Shown here: piece after piece, positions 33,115 through 44,632 of the stretch
How the letters are laid out: every line of letters starts with the position of its first letter
Position numbering within the stretch: position 1 is the first letter of the stretch
Assembly (NCBI GenBank): GCA_022315425.1
Contig: JAIUPT010000033.1
Span: 248,001-312,000, forward strand
DNA: 64,000 nucleotides
Source: Pseudevernia furfuracea
Lineage: Eukaryota; Ascomycota; Lecanoromycetes; Lecanorales; Parmeliaceae
Direction: 5' to 3'
Translations under genes and position numbers: made by a program
The notes under the pieces: generated by a model
What the model was told of the DNA's origin: nothing
The model's database searches: none
What the model saw: only the letters and a program-made list of their open reading frames with translations

Positions 33115-36100
33115 ATGGGAGGGGCACACATGAAGTCGTCGGAATCGATTCAGGCCGGGTCAACGACTCAATCAGAGGCAGGATCTCGGCCAGTCATTCT
33201 CACCTACAGCCATCTAGAACACCACATTAACATACCGACCTTCTTTCACGCTACCTTGACAAGGCTTCGGGATGTATTCATTCGCACACTCGAGAAGAGC
33301 GCCGACGGCGATGAGCCCTCATCAACTGTCGAGCTTGTGGCACGATTCCTTGGTTTCATTGCTCAAGAGATAGAGAGAGGCAGAGTCGCAGAGACGATCT
33401 TGGATGGGGAAGTCCTGGTGATTGCACTTGAACAATTTGAGAACGCATTTCTGAGTCAAAACGAATTGCATGCGGTGGTCGCAAATCTTCCGAATGATGC
33501 GAACAAATCCATCATCATACAGTCGTACTATACTGCCCTTGGAACAGTGAAGAGACCGTGTAGAGTTCGAACATCAGCCTTGATGACCGCGGCTGCGGAA
33601 GGCAAGGCTCGCGTGTACGTTGTGTTCGGCGGCCAAGGTAACATAGAAACTTACTTGGACGAATTACGGACCATTTACGCCCTATACTCACCGTTGATAA
33701 AATGCTTCCTCACTACCGCAACACAACATCTTCAACAACTTGCCCGCCAAGCCGAAGCATCCAAGAGCTTTCTCCTCCATAGTCTTGATGTTATGAATTG
33801 GCTGGACAATGCCGACTTGCAACCCAACCTCGAGTATCTCGTCTCCGCACCCGTCAGTTTCCCCCTCATTGGTTTGACGCAGCTTGCACATTATGCTATC
33901 ACAAGCCGCGTTCTCGGCACGCACCCAGGCGATATAAGGGGCCGCGTCTCAGGAGCGTCAGGTCACTCGCAAGGCATCGTTACTGCAGCTGCGATCGCTG
34001 CATCTGAAGACTGGGAAAGCTTTGAAACTCAGGCAAAAAATGCCCTGACCGTCCTGTTTTGGATCGGTATACGCAGCCAAGAAGCATACCCGCTCCCCTC
34101 TATCTCCCCCAACGTAATCGAGGACTCGAGAGAACACGGCGAGGGTAACCCCGGTCCTGCACTTTCCGTCCGAGGCCTGCCTCGCGGGGCACTCGATACG
34201 CATATCGAGACCATAAACCGGCATTTACCTGAAGATCGGCATGTTGCCATCTCATTGGTGAATAGCGCCACAAACCTAGTCGTCACCGGTCCGCCATTGG
34301 TTCTATACAGTCTAAACCTGCAGCTCCGTAGGGTCAGGGCCCTAGCGGATAGAGAAAGAAGCGGTCCTCCTCTTGGCCCAAGGAAGCCCAACTTCACTAC
34401 CCAGTTTCTTCCTATCTCTGCCCCCTTCCATAGTCCCTATCTAACCGAGGCGATTGAGAGAATCTGTCAAGATCTGCGGGAGACCAAGATCTCCGCCAAG
34501 GAGCTTCAAATCCCGGTTTACAGCACGTTCACGGGTGAGGACATCAGGAATGAGATGAAGGACGAGGATAATATCGTTCCGTGTCTGGTCAAGATGATCT
34601 GCCAACAGCCAGTGCTTTGGGAGAAGGCGATTGCGATGCCTGATGCGACTCATGTCTTGGATTTTGGCCCCGGAGGGGTTTCTGGTATTGGAGGGCTTAC
34701 CAGTCGCATCAAGGATGGCACAGGTGTCCGTGTTGTCCTTGCCGGCACCATGAACGGGACGAACGCGGAAGTCGGATACAAAGATGAGGTTTTCGCTCGG
34801 AACGCACAAGACGTCAAGTACAATACAGACTGGGCCCAACAATTTGGGCCGAAGCTGGCGCATACATCCGATGGTCGGAAGGTTGTGGCTACAAAAATGA
34901 GCACACTACTTGGTCTCCCGCCCATCATGGTTGCTGGAATGACGCCGACTACAGTGCCATGGGATTTTGTAGCGTCAACCATGAGTGCCGGATACGAGAT
35001 AGAGCTCGCAGGTGGTGGCTACTACGACGAAAATGGCCTGACAGAAGCCATTATGAAAATTATGAACAATAGCCCCTCGGGTCGCGGAATTATCCTCAAT
35101 GTGATCTACGCTAGCCCTAAGGCAATAGCCTGGCAGATTCCGCTTCTTCGCAACCTGTGTGCCCAAGGTCTGCCTATCAGAGGTCTCACTATCGGCGCTG
35201 GCGTCCCGTCTCTCGAAATTGCGAATGAGTATATTCGGACTCTGGGAATCCGACAGATCGGCTTCAAGCCCGCATCCAAAGAATCTATTCGGCAAGTGAT
35301 CGATATCGCGGAAGCCAACCCCGACTTTCCGGTGATTCTGCAATGGACTGGTGGTCGAGGTGGCGGCCATCATTCATATGAAGATTTCCACGAGCCAATC
35401 TTATCAACATACAGCAGGATACGACGCTGCGGGAATATCGTGCTTGTGGCGGGATCTGGCTTCGGTGGTACAGATGATACATACCCGTACCTTAGCGGAA
35501 CGTGGTCCAAAGGATACGACCGCCCGCTAATGCCATTTGACGGAGTGCTTTTTGGTAGTCGCTGCATGGTTGCCAAGGAGGCTCACACGTCACTAGGCGT
35601 GAAACAGGCGATTGTTGACACTAAGGGTCTAGAGGACCCCGAGTGGGAGAAAACGTATCAAAAGCCTGGTGGTGCAGGTGGTGTCATCACGGTCCGCTCG
35701 GAGATGGGGGAGTCTATCCACAAACTTGCCACGCGCGGAGTTTTGTTGTGGGCAGAGATGGACAAGAAGATCTTTAGCCTGCCAAAAGAAAAGCGTCTCC
35801 ACGAATTGGAGAAGAAGGAGGTCCACGATTACATCGTGCAGCGACTGAATGACGATTTTCAGAAGCCATGGTTTGGACGCACCGCATCTGGGAGGCTCGT
35901 CGACATCCAGGAGATGACGTATGGTGAGGTCATCTACCGGATGGTTGACCTTATGTTCATCAAGCATCAGCGAAGATGGATCGACGAATCCCTTGCCAGG
36001 TTGACTGGGGATTTCATCCGCCATATCGAGCAGCGCTTTCCCCAAGATGAAGACAAAGGGAGGAGCTTGTTCATCCAAAACTATAACGAGCTAGACGATC

Positions 36101-39100
36101 CGTTCCCTACAGTAGAAAAGATGCTTTCGGCATACCCACAGGCTAGTAAGCAGCTTATGAATGCTCAAGATTGCCAGCACTTCCTTCAACTATGTAAACG
36201 AACTGGCCACAAACCTGTGCCGTTCGTTCCAGCCTTGGACGAAGATTTCGAGTTCTGGTTCAAGAAGGATTCACTTTGGCAGTCGGAGGATATCGACGCC
36301 GTCGTTGGGAAGGACGTTGGCAGAGTTTGTATTCTCCAGGGCCCCGTGGCTGCGAAGCATTCGACTACCACGGAGGAGTCCATCAAGGATATACTCGACG
36401 GTATTCACAACGGCTACATCGAAAAGCTAACAGAGGATCTCTTTAGTGGGAATGAGAGCAAGATCCCAGTGCTCGAGTACTTTGGCGACAGGACGGCTCT
36501 CGATGTGCATACCGAGTGCAAAGAAGCCCCTGAAGGCGTCATAATCTCCAAAGCCGACAACCTCACAACCTACTTTATCTCGGCGAGCTTAGGAACAACT
36601 GTTCCCGATCAGGGTAAATGGATTAAATTACTCGCTGGTAGGCCCGGTACATGGCGTCGCGCCTTCTTCATGGCCGACGTCTTTGTCCAGGGCCAGCGTT
36701 TCGTTTCAAACCCGACACACCGTATCTTGGCTCCTACTAAGGGAATGCTGGTGCGGATAAACCATCCGGATGAACCTGAGAAAACTATTATCACTGTGAC
36801 GGAGACCGTTCATGGCGAGAACTTGTTAACCACCCAGATTGGTCAAAGTTCTGACGATACCATCACGATGAGCTTGATTCAGCACGGCACCGCCTCGGGC
36901 AAGCCCGTCGCACTCCCTTTGACTTTCACTTGCCACCCGGAGGCCGGCTATGCCCCTATCCGCGAAATCATGGCTACTCGCAATGGGCGAATCAGGGAGT
37001 TCTACTACACCATTTGGCTTGGCGAGAAACCTACCGCACCACTTGATATGCCAATAACATCACGCTTCGATAGCGGTACTACTATCATTACTGGTTCCGC
37101 TATTCGTGATTTCGCACACGCGATCGGTAATACTTCTGAAGCTTATATCGATAGGCCCGGCAGAGATTGTTTTGCGCCGATGGATTTTGCAATATTTGTT
37201 GGTTGGAAGGCTCTTATCAAACCCCTGCTACATGTCATTGATGGTGATCTGCTGAGGCTTGTCCATCTTTCGAATAGCTTCCGTATGATGCCTGGCGCAG
37301 AGCCGTTCAGAAAGGGTGACGTCCTTGGTACAACTGCAGAGATCACTGCTTTGATTAACCAAGACTCCGGTAAAATGGTCGAGATATGTGGCTCCGTTAC
37401 TCGAGATGATGGGACGCCTGTCATGCAAGTCACGTCTCAATTTCTTTATCGTGGTGCGTATGTCGACTATGAGAATACGTTTCAACGAAAGGTCGAAAAG
37501 CCATTCAAAGTCAACCTGGAGACACCGAAACACGTCGCGATCCTGCAGGCTAAGAAATGGTTTAAATTGGAGAAAGCGGACACGGAGCTTGTCGGCCAGA
37601 CAGTCATATTCAAACTCCAGACCACTGCTACATTCAGCGACGTGGCTGGTTTTGCCTCGGTGGAAACCGTTGGGACCGTCGAGCTCGAGCTGCCAACTAC
37701 GATGGGAGCCTTGCGAGTTGCTTCGGTGAAGTTCGTCGCTGGTCCTTCACGTGGGAACCCAGTTCTGGACTACCTCAATCGCACGGGCTCCAAAATTGAC
37801 CACACCGTGTACCTCGAGCGGCCCATCCCCATATGCGACAACAGCAGCAACACTTTGACTATCAAAGCTCCGGCTTCTAATGCCCGATATTCGAGAGTTT
37901 CGGGTGACTATAACCCGGTACATACCTCGCGTGCTTTTGCCGAGTATGTCGGCCTTCCCGGTACGATCACCCACGGCATGCATACCAGTGGTGCAATCCG
38001 GAGCCTGGTCGAGAACTGGGTAGTTGAGAATAATAAAGCCAGTATGATGCGTTACTTCCATGTTAATTTCGTAGGTATGGTGTTGCCTGGTGACAGTATC
38101 GAGGTTCAATTGAATCACGTTGGCATGGCCTCTGGCTGCAAGGTAATTCAGATTGAAGCGATTAATACAGCAACAGGAGAGAAAGTGTTGGTGGGGAAGG
38201 CTTCTGTTAAGCAACCTGTGTCTGCATACATTTTTACCGGCCAGGGTTCGCAGGAGCAAGGCATGGGGATGGATTTGTATTCGAAGAGCCCGGTGGCGAA
38301 AAAGGTGTGGGATCGCGCTGATAAGCATCTGCGAGATACTTATGGTAAGTGACGGGAGGCGTGCACATGATTCAAGTTTTTGATAAGAGACACAGGTTTC
38401 TCAATCATCGACATTGTAAAATATAATCCGAAGGAACTTACGGTCTACTTCGGCGGTGCTCGTGGCAAGGCTATCCGCCAGACCTACACGTCCATGACGA
38501 ATGGCAGCCTCGACTCCGAAGGACTTTTCAAAGACATAACGACGGATACGCCTTCCTATACCTATCGGTCACCGGACGGCCTCCTCTCTGCTACACAATT
38601 CACGCAGCCAGCGCTGACCGTGATGCAGATGGCAGCCTTTGCAGATTCGCGTGCCCGGGGCGTCATCCAGAGCGAGAGTGTTTTCGCCGGCCACTCACTC
38701 GGTGAATACAGTGCCTTGACCAGTGTCGCCGAGCTCATGCCAATTGAGACCTTATCATCCATTGTGTTCTATCGCGGCCTATGCATGCAGGCTGCGGTGG
38801 ATCGCGACGAGGCGGGCCGCTCTGACTACTCCATGTGCGCGGTTAACCCGGCTCGTATCAGCAAGCTTTTCAGCGAGCAGACACTACAGTATCTTGTGGA
38901 GATGATTGCTGATGTCACTGGTTCGTTCCTGGAAATCGTCAACCTCAATGTGCGCGGTATGCAATATGTATGCGCGGGGGACCTGCGGGGCCTTGACGTA
39001 TTGACCGGCCTCACAGACAGTATCAAGATGCAAAACATCGATTTGGAAGATGCAGGGGCCCAGAAACAATGGCTTGTCCAGACAATCGAGGAAATGGCCG

Positions 39101-39426
39101 AGCGCACCGAAGCGAAAGGTAGGCCTCTTCGGCTGTCGCGCGGTGTTGCCACCATCCCGCTCCCCGGCATAGACGTTCCTTTCCACAGTAGCTACCTACG
39201 CTCCCGAATCCAGCCATTCCGTTCCTTCTTGCTCAAACACGTTAGTAAAGGCAGTGTCGACCCTGACAAACTCGTTGGAAAGTACATACCCAATGTCACG
39301 GCCAAACCCTTTGAGCTCACGAAAGAGTACTTTGAGTATGTATATCAGATGACGCAGTCAGCTCGGATTGGCACAATTCTGGATGATTGGGAGAAGTACT
39401 GGGTGTCAGAACAGCAGATGATTTAA
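33115..39426 (+). CDS. Fatty acid synthase subunit beta, cluster-type
   Basis: The partner of FAS alpha: loads acetyl and malonyl units, carries out dehydration and enoyl reduction, and releases the acyl chain to CoA. Two exons, 33115-38344 and 38396-39426, are joined by a 51-bp intron to give 2086 residues, the normal FAS beta length. Domains in order: acetyltransferase with SGHSQG (Ser about 284) and PFHSPY; enoyl reductase starting near 600 with MVAGMTPTTVPWDF and a glycine-rich FMN site (LQWTGGRGGGHHS); a central region; a MaoC-type hot-dog dehydratase with GDYNPVHTS (about 1595) and THGMH; and the malonyl/palmitoyl transferase with IFTGQGSQEQGMGMD (about 1705), GHSLGEYSAL (Ser about 1843) and PFHSSYLRS. 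All active-site residues I looked for are intact. A later in-frame ATG at 33130 is possible. With no thioesterase, the product should leave as acyl-CoA, suiting the citrate synthase. Confidence 0.95.
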
Positions 39427-40645
39427 TGGATTTATTAGTTGTCCGTGTGTATGTTGTAACACGTTATGCATACCATGTCTTCTCTATTTTTAGCGTATGT
39501 ATCTCGCTTAACAAATTCTTAATGTTTCGATGAGCCAAACCCTAGACGATGGTGTCGGATCTATTTAATACCAGCTAGCTAGTTTTCATAATCGATCAAA
39601 ATAATAACTCTCATCAAGTTTTCGTTCCCACTTCTGAATATTGGTCTCGAATATATGATATGACCTCCAGCACTATACCGATGAAAACAAATCGATATCA
39701 TATTGTTGAAGCCCATTACAAAGACATCAGGAAATTGCTGAGTGAGATAGATGTACAGGAACTTCAGTTGCTAGAAGGCCTAGAATTGGCGATATGGGAG
39801 AGTAGGAGGCAGTTTACTACTATCCACAGTAGGCGCAGAGCGACTTTCTCAGCGTCAATTAGCGTATTCAAAATCGTCTGCGTCTCTTGGCATTGAAGGT
39901 TCGACGCAACGTTACATATATTTTTGTACTGCAACATGAGCATCTTCTCACAATTGTTAGATATTTATATCACATATCGCAAATAGTTAAATTTGATTAT
40001 TTAAAGCTATACACATCTTAGCTCTATTAGTTTACAATTATATCTTTTACACGTATCAATAACTCATTAATCATCTCGTCGTCTCTTTCTCGATCTCGTA
40101 CTCGTAACGTAAATAATCGCGCTTGATCTCTATTAATCTAATCGTTTCGAAGAAGATTAAAAGATAGACGCTAAAACAGAAGCAGCGCAAGAAAAAGAAA
40201 GCTTAGATTTAGACTTAGAAGCAACGCGAAAAGAACGATATTTAAGCTATTAATCATATGCGCAATAAGGTATACATAACATGAGTTCCGAGATCGCTAT
40301 CGATAACAACCTCGCGAGAAAATTGTCTGAATCATGAGAATCTAAAATCTATTTTAATGTGATGTGAATGCTCGTCGTCGTAACACCTTCCCGTCGTCGA
40401 CGTCGATCATTGAAAATCAAGATCTATAGAGCTGAAAATTATTTATAGGGCTGAATTCTACTGAAAATTCTTGAAGTTACGAATCTAACGAAAATTATGC
40501 TGAAATTTTATATAAGTTGCTAACTATGCGAAAAGCATAATTTTCGTTAGATTTACAGAGTTAGCAATTTCAAATTTTGTAGAAACTTTTCAAATTTGCA
40601 GATGATCTCTAACTTAGAAATGAAACGAATTTTGCTAGACAGTTC
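39427..40645. other. AT-rich gene-free DNA
   Basis: A small frame at 39660-39896 (78 codons) has no motif and is not called. From about 39900 the sequence is AT-rich with many TAA/TAG words, typical of RIP-degraded repeats. It contains the hairpin at 40482-40553. Confidence 0.55.
40482..40553. repeat. Perfect 19-bp inverted repeat
   Basis: AATCTAACGAAAATTATGC at 40482-40500 is the exact reverse complement of 40535-40553, with a 34-bp loop. The loop and the downstream flank hold a second, imperfect pair (GTTGCTAAC and GTTAGCAA). It probably derives from a transposon end. Confidence 0.7.
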
Positions 40646-41709
40646 TTAGACGTATATCCCCTTTTCACTAGGCGTATACTCTCATGTTTATTAGACGTAT
40701 ATCTTCTCTAATTCGATTAGCAGCCACACGAGCGCTAACTTAATAAGATAAAACTTCGTAATTCTAAAATCTTAAAGATTTATATTAGTAGCATAATGTA
40801 ATAAAATAAGTCTTTTTAGATCTTTTCTTTTAATTTAAATAATTTAACTGCATTAATTTGAATCTTTTTGATAACACTTAATTAACTAGCTACTTTCTTC
40901 TCTTGCTGTAAGGATCGTACTGTGGTGATAACCGTAGTGTAGTATGTAACGAAGATAACAAGCTGAGGAGCAACTATGGACTGGGAGGGACGCCATATAT
41001 GTATGGCGGAGTGAACCTGCCAAGACACGCTAAGCCTAAAGGGGAAGTGTCAAGGCAGGTGTGTCAAGGATGCGAGGTACGCTCGTAACACTTGCTACTA
41101 AAAATATGTCTTATATATCTTAATATTCACGCGCAATTCTAACTAGCTAATCTACAACTAAAAAGAATCAAATAATTTCTTAGCACCCTGTTATCATGCT
41201 ACTGTAACATCTCGTTCACCTCTTATAGATTCTGAATCCTTAAGTAATAGACTCTTCATGTTCATATTCACGCTCACGATTATCGCGTCGTTTAATCGAT
41301 TTTTATATAAGTCGATCTTCTCTTAATGCAGTAACATCTTCTTTTCTTATAACGATTCTTTCTCGTATAACTTTAGATCTAAAGAATATATTGATCGTAA
41401 TCTTCTTCTCTTATTTAGTTATCTAATCGACTATGATTAATAGATCGCGACGCGTTATTGTCGACTATATGCGAAGAATAAGAACGTCTAGACTCACGTC
41501 TATTTAATCGTTTAAGAATATTTTTTGAGATTATGACTGATGATTTAATGAAGGGTTTACTTAATAAATGTTCAAACTTCGAAAACATGAAGACATTCGA
41601 TCTTACTTCGGATATCTGTGAAAGTTTATCTCATTAAGTTAGCGCCCGCACGGCTGCTAATCGGATTAGGGGGGGTATACGCCTAGTAAACATGGGGGTA
41701 TACGCCTAA
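40646..41709. mobile_element. 1.06-kb non-autonomous element with long terminal inverted repeats
   Basis: The left end 40646-40745 and the right end 41631-41709 are inverted copies. Both begin TTAGRCGTATAYCCCC and share ATGTTTA, CTAGGCGTATAC, CTAAT.CGATTAGCAGCC and GCGCTAACTTAAT. The TIR has an internal subrepeat of about 22 bp, three copies on the left and two on the right. The left copy carries many C-to-T type changes relative to the right, as expected from RIP. No transposase frame lies inside. The ends read TA|GACG and CGCC|TA, compatible with TA target duplication (Tc1/mariner), although this cannot be separated from the inverted repeat itself. Confidence 0.65.
40900..41095. other. GC-richer island inside the inverted-repeat element
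   Basis: About 195 bp of balanced composition inside very AT-rich DNA, with GTGTCAAGGCAGGTGTGTCAAGG (direct copies of GTGTCAAGG) and the near-palindrome GCCATATATGTATGGC. It looks like a younger nested insertion that escaped RIP, or the original unmutated centre. No flanking target duplication was found. Confidence 0.4.
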
Positions 41710-41720
41710 GGCCAGCCTAA

Positions 41721-42530
41721 TTAAACACGGGAGACGCTACTTACTTTATGGAACGAGCGGGGTTCGATAAGCTCGGCTCGTCTTGGATAGACGCTTCTAT
41801 AAGCGGTCCGAATCGTGCGCTCGCTTACGCCAACGACCTTAGAGATCCACTTCATTGACGTGGCTACGCACACGATGTGAGATGCCATGTAAGTACTGAC
41901 GGCAGTGATTGGCTGCGGAGAGCGACAGTCGTGAAACACTGTCCTGCGTATTTTGTGAGTGATCCCCTGGGAGAATGTATTGATGACTCCTCCAACGAGA
42001 CCTTGGTCGTATCCTAGCTGCGCGCAAAATGGGCCGATACGCTGGTCAATTTTCTCCCGACGCGATATCAGGACTTCTGTATACCCTTTGATACCACTAT
42101 TATCATCAGTCGGTGTAGGCAACAGTGCGAGAGAATTCCTCATAGTGGCTCGATTGCATATCATTCGAAACACTCCCTGCATGCTGGCTAGAGTGACAGG
42201 TTCCCAATAAAAATTCCGGAAGACAATCTGATCTCGTCTCGGATGTATGAATCGATAGATACCGCGAATGTGATCAGGGATTTAGGTTCACCCATTACAG
42301 GGGGTACGATGTACATGGCCGCTGATCCGGCGCAGTTCCCGACATGATGCCCCTACTAGTCTGGCCTAGACAACTTTTGATACAACTGCCAGGCCATGAT
42401 AGTCGCTCGGTTCGATAGACCGAGCACATTACAGCGGGCACACCAGTCACTTTCTGGGCGGCGCGGGGCCTCGTCTCATATGGTTCCATGCTCGAGATAT
42501 GGTCGTGGTTGAGTAGGGAAGAGTACATGC
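41721..42530 (-). pseudogene. Decayed TFIIB (Sua7)-like general transcription factor gene
   Basis: TFIIB bridges TBP and RNA polymerase II through two cyclin folds. The minus strand codes, in one 153-codon frame (42182-41721), a second cyclin repeat: RREKIDQRIGPFCAQLGY, then ITHKIRRT...RSPQPITAVSTYMASH and SKVVGVSERTIRTAYRSVYP, close to the TFIIB C-terminal helix region (AGVSDGTIRTAYK-like). Upstream, at about 42460-42370, another frame gives VLGLSNRATIMAWQLYQKLS, equivalent to the first cyclin repeat, but it is reached only by a frame change and ends in a stop. The zinc ribbon and B-finger are not visible. The remaining frame starts after this break. This is therefore a diverged duplicate, not the cell's essential TFIIB. 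It ends right beside the inverted-repeat element. Confidence 0.6.
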
Positions 42531-43884
42531 CGACAAACAGGGCATTTGTTGTTTGAGCGCAACCAAATGGCGATGCAGGAGGAACCTACTTAATGGGAGC
42601 AAGGGAGACGGATTTCACATTCGATGACTCCAGATTCAGAAAGAGAGCGTTCCGAAGTCCTGTGATGAGAAGAGATCTTGATGCAGAGACGAGAAGTAGT
42701 TGATCTAAAAGCATTTCGCCGCTCGAGCGTTTCTGGCGCTCACCAAGACCAAAAGTTTCGAGGACCGATTCATGTACGGGGTTTAGAACGGCGTGGTCGC
42801 CTTCACCGGTTTCGTCAATGCGTTTGCGTTTTGTGACAGCTTTATCGCTTGCCCCAAAGTGGGCGTAAATTCTTGCAGGTAGTGCATACGTTTTCGATTA
42901 ATTGACTGTGTTTTAGACCAGTCTCGACAGTGCAATGCATCTCGTCCAGTATGGCGCTTCAGAAGCCTACTACCTTGGGAGCCACTGCGATAAGCTTGAA
43001 TACTGTGACCTACGTGTTCAGTTCATCATTTCTCTGAATCCTTACTAAAATCCACGGTCTGACTCTTACCGAAGTCCTCATGATCCCTGTATCCCTTCTC
43101 TGGCGCGTCCAAATGGAAATCCGTCAGAAATTCGGACTAGCAGCCTCCCTCTGCCTCAGCATCTGCATGAGAATCGCAGCCGTTGTTCGATTTTCTGGCT
43201 TCTGCTACCTTGGCAGGTTCGACAACGCCTCGAGATATCTGTGGCAGCAGCTGGAAAGTTGCGTCGTAGTGACTATGTTGTCGCTGACGGCCTTCCGCTC
43301 TTTCTTCGCTGCTAGTAGATCCAAGTGAAGGCACAATACACTTCCCGTCGACTCCTGCGCCCATAAGCTACGAGACTTCCGATAAGACTTATCCTCGACC
43401 TTCCATGTTGACCGAGATATTTACGCAGATCCGAGCCGGGGGCGCCTATACTTTAGTTTGGACCATTTGTATGACCGTCCTACTCCAGCCTTGTCAGATC
43501 GAAATTTACGTGTAAATAACCTACTCGTACAATACAGGCTGTCGAAACTGGATGCCAACGGCGGAGTTAACCGTGAGGCAAAGTGCTTTTAAATGAACGC
43601 GCAAGTTGAGTACGGAGCCCGGAAAAGCCAAGACTGGCCGGCCTGCGAGGGTACTAATGAGCCTGGCAATGAGTATGGAAAGATAGGAATACAAGACCTT
43701 ACAATATCAAGTTCACGTTTTAATTACAACATAAGTTTACGACCCAAGCAAGTAGTGGGACGCTTGTCCAAAGAAGTTGCTAGGTACGTTTCTATCGGTG
43801 TAAGTACAACGATACTCGTAATTGAGTGGCCTCGGAAGTATGAGGCCTATTCTATTTACAAGACCGTAGAGTTGATCATGGGAT
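42531..43884. other. Intergenic, no gene seen
   Basis: Only overlapping frames of 75-100 codons (43080-43364, 43593-43892), none with motifs. Confidence 0.5.
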
Positions 43885-44250
43885 CTAGCTGACTACTTTG
43901 GTCACTCGGCAAGGAAGATCATCACTCGGCTGTGCCCGCTGGAACTGATAACCTTTCTGGCCATACACAGTTCTTGTGCCCTTCGCGCGATCCGACTCCT
44001 CAAACATAAGATCGACCTCAAATCTCCTTACGGTCATGACCATGATGACCTTCATCTCAAGCATTGCTAGCTCCTGCCCGATACAGTTCCGCGGTCCGAG
44101 TTCAAAGGGCCGCCACGCTCCCTGGACGGGATACAATAGGTCGCCTGGCGTCACGAGCCAACGCTCTGGAGGGAAGTCGTCGGGTCGTTTCCAGTAGGTC
44201 AGGTCCCGATGGATGGGCAGAGCGGGATCGCCACAATGAGATCTCTGCTT
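43885..44250 (-). pseudogene. Cytochrome P450 C-terminal fragment
   Basis: The minus strand codes the last 120 or so residues of a fungal P450: HRDLTYWKRPDDFPPERWL (the PERF-type region), WRPFELGPRNCIGQELA with the heme-ligand Cys in F-x-x-G-x-R-x-C-x-G, and the tail VYGQKGYQFQRAQPSDDLPCRV. This would bind heme if the rest were present. Upstream of about 44250 there is a possible CAG acceptor, but the next 350 bp contain no ExxR helix, I-helix or membrane anchor in any minus frame, and the GRASP gene begins at 44633 on the other strand. About 400 residues are therefore missing. The fragment is not disrupted internally, so truncation may be recent. It may be a lost tailoring enzyme of the nearby cluster. 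Confidence 0.7.
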
Positions 44251-44632
44251 ACAACCTATCGGGTTAATATTCTAAGGAATATGGGTGTATGCCTTTGTAT
44301 CAAAGGGGCGAAAAATGACAAGATTACAGGCTAAGTACTCTAAGGTGCTAGCTCTGTCTTAGGTTTGGTGTGTTGTAGGCGTTCTTTTGTGACTACCTTA
44401 CGGATCTTTGTATTTCAACGGATCTAGTTGATTCCCGGACTCGATAGCGTTGGTATGACTGGCAAGCAGCAATGTAGCAAAGAAGCATACCTACCTTATG
44501 CTAGGAAACTTGGGTTCACCTTAGCTCCTTGGCGCATAACCTATCAGCCCTATCAAGAATTGTTTCGACTTTCGTACCTGTCCCTCTACGAGTACGATCA
44601 ATTCCTATATCTCAATCCGGTCCTCACCAAAC
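44251..44632. other. Intergenic, GRASP promoter
   Basis: Pyrimidine-rich leader before the GRASP ATG (TCCGGTCCTCACCAAAC). No other feature seen. Confidence 0.5.

Noticed and set aside
37747..38328. 193-codon minus-strand frame
   Set aside because: It lies entirely opposite the conserved dehydratase/MPT region of FAS beta and has no motif.
18781..44250. Search for a 2-methylcitrate dehydratase, decarboxylase or lactonase to complete an oryzine/sporothriolide-like pathway
   Set aside because: No open frame or remnant in this span showed recognisable parts of those families.
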